This document shows, in pieces, positions 15,196 through 18,674 of a stretch of 18,674 nucleotides of DNA (position 1 is the stretch's first letter; each line of letters opens with the position of its first letter). Origin of the DNA: Deinococcus sp. GTDB lineage: Bacteria; Deinococcota; Deinococci; Deinococcales; Deinococcaceae. The stretch is from assembly GCA_018260275.1 (NCBI GenBank), contig JAGLBK010000015.1:2790-21463 (forward strand), written 5' to 3'. The notes below the pieces were generated by a model. The model was not told the origin of the DNA. It saw only the letters and a list, made by a program, of their open reading frames with translations, and did no database searches. A program made the translations under genes and the position numbers.

Positions 15196-15555
15196 CTAGC
15201 CAAGTCCCTCAATCCGGTCTACATGCACCTGCAACAGTTGGTATTCGGGTAGTAGTGCCAGTACACGGGGCCATTGAGCTTCCAGAAATTCACGAAGTGG
15301 CCGCGCCCGCAGGTTGCCGCAGCGCAGTTGCACGACCCACGGCGGCGGGCCGTCTTCCAGCAGGACATAATCCAGAAAATCGGCGTCTTCGGTCACGATG
15401 ACCAGCCCCTCAGCTTTCGCATACGTCCAGAGCGTGGAATCGGCGGGTTTATCACCCAGTTCACGGGCATGAAGAACGGTGACATCAGGGCCAAAGCCAG
15501 CTTTGAGCTTGGGGGAGAGGTTTTCATCCAGCAAAAAGCCCCGGATTTCGGGCAT
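15196..15555 (-). CDS. DUF5615 PIN-like toxin
   Basis: A 119-residue PIN-like nuclease of the DUF5615 family, predicted RNase toxin of a type II pair with the DUF433 protein. Marks: FLLDENLSPKL at 7-17 with the first acidic pair, VIVTEDADFLDYVL near 52-65 with the central acids, and PPPWVVQLRCGNLRARPL around 70-87, a family hallmark. The ATG shares one base with the antitoxin stop (TGATG), indicating coupled translation. The RNA target is unknown. Confidence 0.9.
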   Translation of the reverse strand: MPEIRGFLLDENLSPKLKAGFGPDVTVLHARELGDKPADSTLWTYAKAEGLVIVTEDADFLDYVLLEDGPPPWVVQLRCGNLRARPLREFLEAQWPRVLALLPEYQLLQVHVDRIEGLG

Positions 15556-15782
15556 CAGGCGCTGCGTTCCAGCGTGCTGAAACGGTGCGACAGAATGCGG
15601 GCGCTGTAGCTGATGCAGGCCAGGATGTCCTCGTGGGTCAGGGTGGGGTACTCGTCCAGAATGTCCTGTGGGGTATCGCCCGCCGCCAGGAACTCCAGCA
15701 CGGTCTGGGCCGTAATCCGAGTGCCGCGAATGGTGGGCCGCCCGTTGCAGATTTCAGGGTCAATCACGATTCGCTCTTGCAT
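15555..15782 (-). CDS. DUF433 antitoxin
   Basis: A 75-residue DUF433 protein with a winged-helix-like DNA-binding fold. IDPEICNGRPTIRGTRITAQTVLEFLAAG and the following DILDEYPTLTHEDILACISYSA match the family almost word for word. It should neutralise the DUF5615 toxin encoded immediately downstream and bind its own promoter. TAAAAT (15789-15794) ends 6 nt before the ATG, so the mRNA is expected to be leaderless. Upstream are direct and inverted repeats at 15803-15854 that could include an operator, although they look more like a dispersed repeat. Confidence 0.92.
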   Translation of the reverse strand: MQERIVIDPEICNGRPTIRGTRITAQTVLEFLAAGDTPQDILDEYPTLTHEDILACISYSARILSHRFSTLERSA

Positions 15783-15788
15783 AGGCTT

Positions 15789-15794
15789 ATTTTA
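15789..15794 (-). promoter_or_regulatory. -10 box of the DUF433/DUF5615 operon
   Basis: TAAAAT on the minus strand lies 6 nt before the ATG at 15782. The sequence between box and ATG is AAGCCT, nearly identical to AACCCT at the same place before the small gene at 7278. No Shine-Dalgarno is present. Confidence 0.55.
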
Positions 15795-15802
15795 GCCCTG
15801 GC

Positions 15803-15854
15803 CCTAGCGAGAGCGTTCGGCGGCGTAGTCGTTAGGCCTAGCGAGAGTCTAGGC
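15803..15854. repeat. Direct repeat and hairpin upstream of the DUF433 gene
   Basis: CCTAGCGAGAG occurs at 15803-15813 and 15837-15847. The second copy is inside a hairpin, GCCTAG-N7-CTAGGC (15836-15854). It may be a dispersed palindromic repeat or an operator for the toxin-antitoxin pair; sequence alone does not decide. Confidence 0.45.
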
Positions 15855-15884
15855 TCGGTGGCCTTCAACATCCCGGAGACAGCA

Positions 15885-15927
15885 AAACGCCCCGCATGTT
15901 CCAGTCAGGCGGAACAGTGCGGGGCGT
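15885..15927 (-). terminator. Strong hairpin terminator of the membrane-anchored gene
   Basis: ACGCCCCGCA plus TGTTCC (15887-15902) pairs with GGAACA and TGCGGGGCGT (15911-15927), a 16-bp stem with one bulged base and an 8-nt loop. On the minus strand it is followed by TTTT. It ends transcription of the gene whose stop codon is at 15945. Confidence 0.85.
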
Positions 15928-15944
15928 CGCCCGGCCAAAATGTG

Positions 15945-16448
15945 TTACTGCAACAGAATTTCGGCCCGGTGGGTCTGGGGGTTGTAGTTGCAGGTGACGG
16001 GGGCCTGTCCCATCAGATGCTCCGCGCCGTCCAGCCGGTAGCCGACCGTGGCCGGAATGCGTAACTGCGTGCTGGTCGCGTCGGGGTGCTGAACCCCTTC
16101 GACCAGAGTGCTGGGGGTTCCGGTCAGGCGAATAAAGACGTCGGCGGCGGCGGGCAAAGGCTGCTGCGGGTTGCTTTTCAGGTAATCGGTGAGTGATTTA
16201 CGGGTGTCGGGCTGCCCGGGGGTCAGCGGCCCCACCTTGATTTCGCTGGGACGTTGCAGCTCTTCTTTGCAGTTTTCGATGAAGCGGTAGGTGCTGACGC
16301 CGTAGGTGTCGTGGTCGCTGTACAGCGGGTTGTGCCTGATCGCGGCGGCGGTCACGATGCCCAGCAGCAGCAGGCTCAGCAGCGAGAGAATCCAGGCCAG
16401 CGACTGACTGGAGCGGTTGACAGAGTGCGGGGCGGTAGGCTCGCTCAT
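15945..16448 (-). CDS. Single-pass membrane-anchored protein of unknown function
   Basis: A 167-residue protein with a short N-terminal cytoplasmic segment, one hydrophobic helix at about residues 17-37 (LAWILSLLSLLLLGIVTAAA), and a soluble domain probably outside the membrane containing two cysteines, in ENCKEEL and VTCNYNP, that could form a disulfide. I do not recognise a named family. The ATG at 16448 was chosen over 16466 because TATGCT (16455-16460) lies 6 nt upstream, matching the leaderless pattern. It is divergent from the kinase gene, which starts 120 nt away; co-function is only a guess. Confidence 0.75.
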   Translation of the reverse strand: MSEPTAPHSVNRSSQSLAWILSLLSLLLLGIVTAAAIRHNPLYSDHDTYGVSTYRFIENCKEELQRPSEIKVGPLTPGQPDTRKSLTDYLKSNPQQPLPAAADVFIRLTGTPSTLVEGVQHPDATSTQLRIPATVGYRLDGAEHLMGQAPVTCNYNPQTHRAEILLQ

Positions 16449-16567
16449 GGATTCAGCATATCGCATGGGCTGTTGCCGGGCGCTTTTCTGAAGGTCCTCT
16501 ACACGCAGTGTTTCTGAGAGGGTTCCGTTAGAGATATTGTCTAGAATAGATTTCCGGAGACTCTTCC

Positions 16568-17542
16568 TTGACCCAACCTGAACAAATCCTCCCTGGCTAC
16601 CAGCTGCTCCACATTCTTGGACGTGGCAATACGTCGGTGGTGCGCTTGGCTCTTAACCCGGAGGGCCGCCAGGTTGCGGTCAAGCTGCCTCACCCCGATA
16701 CCCTCAGCGTTCACGACGCTGCCGAGCGCTTCGGCAATGAGGTCCGGCTCAGTTTGCAGTTCCGGCATCCCAACATCGTGCAGGCCTTCGATGGAACGGC
16801 GTTTGGAGCGCAGGCTTTTCTGGCGCTCCAGTATTACCCGAACGGGGCGCTCAGTGAGCATCTGGCGCGGTCCTACGGCGGGCAGGTCGCGTTGCCGCCC
16901 GAAGACGCTTTATGGGTGCTGGCCGATACTTCTGCGGCCCTGACCTACCTGCACAAGCTGGGAGCCGTGCATCAGGATGTCAAGACCCAGAACATCTATG
17001 TCGATGAGCTGGGTCGCGCGGCGCTGGGTGACCTGGGCAATACCTATTTCGTGTCGCAGGGGGGCAAGGTCAGTGGCAGTCCGTATTACATGGCCCCCGA
17101 GATTTACCACGGCGAAAGCAGCAGCGCGGCCAGCGACGTGTACAGCCTCGGCGTCATGATGTACGAGCTGCTGACCGGCCAGCGGCCTTTCAACGGCACC
17201 ACCTACGAAGAATTGATGATCGCCCACCTGACCCGGTTTGCCACGCCCATGAATCATCTCAATCCCGAGGTGCCCCGGCCTGTCGCGCGGCTGGCCGAGC
17301 AGGCCCTCGCCAAGCGGCCCGCCGAACGCCCGAGCGCCGATGCCATCCGCCGCGCGGTCCTTACTGCCCTGGGCGAACCGCTTGATGATCTGACCGCCGA
17401 ACCAATGCCGGAAGCGGCTCCGCTGCATCAGGTCGGGCGGCATGGTCCGGCGACCAGCCGTCAGCCACTGAATGCCCCCAAACCGGCGGCCCCAACCCCC
17501 GAACCCAAGAAAGGCTGGAATCCGTTCAAGCGAAATAAGTAA
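16568..17542 (+). CDS. Soluble Ser/Thr protein kinase, PknB-like, TTG start
   Basis: A 324-residue Hanks-type kinase. Glycine loop GRGNTSVV at 18-25, ATP lysine K39 in VAVKL, helix-C glutamate E58, catalytic loop HQDVKTQN (135-142) with D137 and N142, metal-binding D155 in DLG, and SGSPYYMAPE (169-178). All catalytic residues are present, so it should be active. The loop has HQD instead of HRD and DLG instead of DFG, so activation-loop phosphorylation may not be needed. After the kinase domain (about residue 275) there is a proline-rich basic tail ending in KKGWNPFKRNK, with no transmembrane segment or sensor domain. The TTG at 16568 is supported by GGAG 8 nt upstream; no ATG is available near the N terminus. 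Confidence 0.9.
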   Translation: MTQPEQILPGYQLLHILGRGNTSVVRLALNPEGRQVAVKLPHPDTLSVHDAAERFGNEVRLSLQFRHPNIVQAFDGTAFGAQAFLALQYYPNGALSEHLARSYGGQVALPPEDALWVLADTSAALTYLHKLGAVHQDVKTQNIYVDELGRAALGDLGNTYFVSQGGKVSGSPYYMAPEIYHGESSSAASDVYSLGVMMYELLTGQRPFNGTTYEELMIAHLTRFATPMNHLNPEVPRPVARLAEQALAKRPAERPSADAIRRAVLTALGEPLDDLTAEPMPEAAPLHQVGRHGPATSRQPLNAPKPAAPTPEPKKGWNPFKRNK

Positions 17543-17545
17543 CCC

Positions 17546-17683
17546 CAGAACATTTGACCTAAGAACGCTATGCGCTGTTGACCCTCGCCCCTTGTGGGAC
17601 TCGCAGAGCTGCGAAGCAGAGAGGGCCTTGCGAAGCAAGGGGTGAGAGGGCCACACGGCAACTTCTTTCTGTCAAATGCTCTA
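17546..17683. repeat. Structured intergenic repeat with terminal CATTTGAC inverted repeats
   Basis: CATTTGAC (17551-17558) and GTCAAATG (17671-17678) are perfect inverted repeats, with similar AGAA/AAGAA flanks. Inside are an imperfect stem joining CCCTCGCCCCTTG near 17583 to the complement around 17637-17651, and mini-hairpins CTGC-GAA-GCAG and CCTTGC-GAA-GCAAGG (17626-17640). It encodes nothing and looks like a MITE or a deinococcal small repeat placed directly after the kinase gene. Confidence 0.6.
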
Positions 17684-17691
17684 GTGAGCGT

Positions 17692-17731
17692 AAGCAGCGC
17701 CTGTCAGTCCGTTAGGAGACAGGCGCTGCTT
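17692..17731. terminator. Hairpin between convergent kinase and ridA genes
   Basis: AAGCAGCGCCTGTC (17692-17705) and its exact complement (17718-17731) form a 14-bp perfect stem with a 12-nt loop, 12 nt after the ridA stop codon. It can act in both directions, although the T runs on either side are weak. Confidence 0.8.
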
Positions 17732-17743
17732 TGTAGGTAAGGC

Positions 17744-18121
17744 TTATTCGCGCTCGGCGATCACTTCGATTTCGACTCGCACGTCGCGGGGCAGCCGGGC
17801 CACCTGCACGGTGCTGCGGGCCGGATAGGGGGCGCTGAAGTGCTTGTCGTACACGGCGTTCATGGCGGCAAACTCGTTCATGTCGGCCAGAAACACGGTG
17901 GACTTGACCACGTGGTCCAGATCGGTGCCCGCTTCGGCCAGCAGCGCTTTGAGGTTGGCGATCACCTGTTCGGTCTGCTCGGTAATGCCGCCTTCAACCA
18001 GTTCGCCCTTGGAATCCAGCGGAATCTGACCGCTGGTAATCACCAGATTGCCGAAAGTAACGGCCTGGCTGTAAGGGCCGATGGCCGGGGCGGACTGGGC
18101 ACTCTGCACGCTTTTTTTCAT
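17744..18121 (-). CDS. ridA: RidA family reactive-intermediate deaminase
   Basis: Cytosolic trimeric enamine/imine deaminase that removes 2-aminoacrylate and similar intermediates formed by PLP enzymes. It has 125 residues, the normal size. Family marks: APAIGPYSQAV at 11-21, LVITSGQIPLD, EQTEQVIANLKALLAEAG, VVKSTVFLADMNEFAAMNAVY, and PARSTVQVARLPRDVRVEIEVIA carrying the catalytic arginine. TAGACT (18128-18133) ends 6 nt before the ATG, suggesting a leaderless transcript. Confidence 0.95.
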   Translation of the reverse strand: MKKSVQSAQSAPAIGPYSQAVTFGNLVITSGQIPLDSKGELVEGGITEQTEQVIANLKALLAEAGTDLDHVVKSTVFLADMNEFAAMNAVYDKHFSAPYPARSTVQVARLPRDVRVEIEVIAERE

Positions 18122-18127
18122 GGGCTC

Positions 18128-18133
18128 AGTCTA
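18128..18133 (-). promoter_or_regulatory. -10 box of ridA
   Basis: TAGACT on the minus strand is 6 nt from the ATG; an overlapping TATAGA two bases further upstream is an alternative. No recognisable -35 hexamer or Shine-Dalgarno is seen. Confidence 0.45.
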
Positions 18134-18204
18134 TACCGGTGGGGGCCAGACCGCGCTCAGCGGCGTGTGCATTGCCCTGGTCTGCTGCTTTACGATAAGG
18201 GCCG

Positions 18205-18674
18205 ATGCGCTTACCTGCTGCCCTGATCACGCTGCTCCTACTGACGGCCCCGGCTTTGCTGACCCCCCAGGCCCAGGCCCTCCAGACCCGCACGCCCGTC
18301 CTGACCCCCCGGATTGTGGCCCGTTACACGCACGCCACCGACGCTTTTACCGAGGGCCTGCAATACCTCGGTGGCGGCACTTACATCGAGAGCAGTGGCG
18401 AGGTGCCCGGCAGCCAGTCGGGGGTGCGCCTCAGCGACCTCAGGACGGCGAAAGTGCAAAAGCAGGTGCCCACGCCGCTTCAGGGTGCCTTTGGCGAGGG
18501 CGTCACGGTGCTGGACAACGTCGCCTACCACCTGACGTGGCAAGACGGCGTGGCTTTTACCCTAGCTGCCGACACCTTGCAGGAAAACGGGCGCTACAGG
18601 TACAGCGGCGAGGGCTGGGGCCTGACCAACGACGGCAGGCAGATCATCATGAGCGACGGCTCGGCGACGCTGTT
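18205..18674 (+). CDS. Secreted glutaminyl-peptide cyclotransferase (3' end outside window)
   Basis: Bacterial-type beta-propeller glutamine cyclotransferase that converts N-terminal glutamine to pyroglutamate. A signal peptide is clear: MRLPAALITLLLLTAPALL, with likely cleavage after AQA at residue 25. Family marks: HATDAFTEGLQYLGGGTYIES at about 43-63, FGEGVTVLDNVAYHLTWQDG (96-115), YSGEGWGLTNDG (133-144) and IMSDGSATL at the edge. About 156 residues are visible of an expected 250 or so. The frame stays open from ATG 18205 to the end. TACGAT (18191-18196) lies 8 nt before the ATG and may be its -10 box. Confidence 0.9.
   Translation, partial: MRLPAALITLLLLTAPALLTPQAQALQTRTPVLTPRIVARYTHATDAFTEGLQYLGGGTYIESSGEVPGSQSGVRLSDLRTAKVQKQVPTPLQGAFGEGVTVLDNVAYHLTWQDGVAFTLAADTLQENGRYRYSGEGWGLTNDGRQIIMSDGSATL

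Overview
The window reads as chromosomal DNA of a Deinococcus or close relative; this is inferred from sequence features, not from a database search. The housekeeping genes are GC-rich. The DsbA-family protein is a close match to deinococcal FrnE, including its extra C-terminal CX4C pair at residues 239-244. Many genes have a TANNNT -10 box ending exactly 6 nt before the ATG, the arrangement of leaderless transcripts that are common in Deinococcus. Small palindromic repeats are scattered through and between genes. Nearly all of the sequence is gene-dense: no gene-free stretch exceeds 300 bases.

Left part (1-6016), ordinary metabolism: a class I aminotransferase running off the left edge, the glutamate/aspartate symporter GltP with its own terminator, a serine hydrolase overlapping a DUF72 protein by ATGA, then frnE and a metallo-beta-lactamase-fold hydrolase with a C-terminal membrane anchor.

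Middle part (6017-15782), an accessory zone around carB. To the left of carB lie a VapBC toxin-antitoxin pair with a likely autoregulatory operator, a nucleotidyltransferase gene broken by a roughly 53-bp repeat together with its small partner gene, and an AT-rich type II restriction-modification pair (CfrBI-like nuclease plus beta-class N4-cytosine methyltransferase). The methyltransferase gene starts 4 nt after the carB stop codon. CarB itself carries an extra linker of about 40 residues encoded by small inverted repeats. To the right of carB lie an AT-rich HNH-like zinc-motif gene interrupted by a segment of about 114 bp, a HEAT-repeat gene split by a 240-bp MITE with 17-bp perfect terminal inverted repeats and a 5-bp target duplication, and a DUF433/DUF5615 toxin-antitoxin pair.

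Right part (15783-18674): a small membrane-anchored protein with a strong terminator, a soluble Ser/Thr protein kinase with a TTG start, a structured repeat, a long hairpin between convergent genes, RidA, and the start of a secreted glutaminyl-peptide cyclotransferase that runs off the right edge.

The most striking theme is that four separate small insertions sit inside genes. The HEAT-gene MITE is demonstrable from the window alone because removing it together with one target copy restores one continuous reading frame. The other three are inferred from protein-family expectations. I see no tRNA, rRNA, CRISPR array or replication origin.
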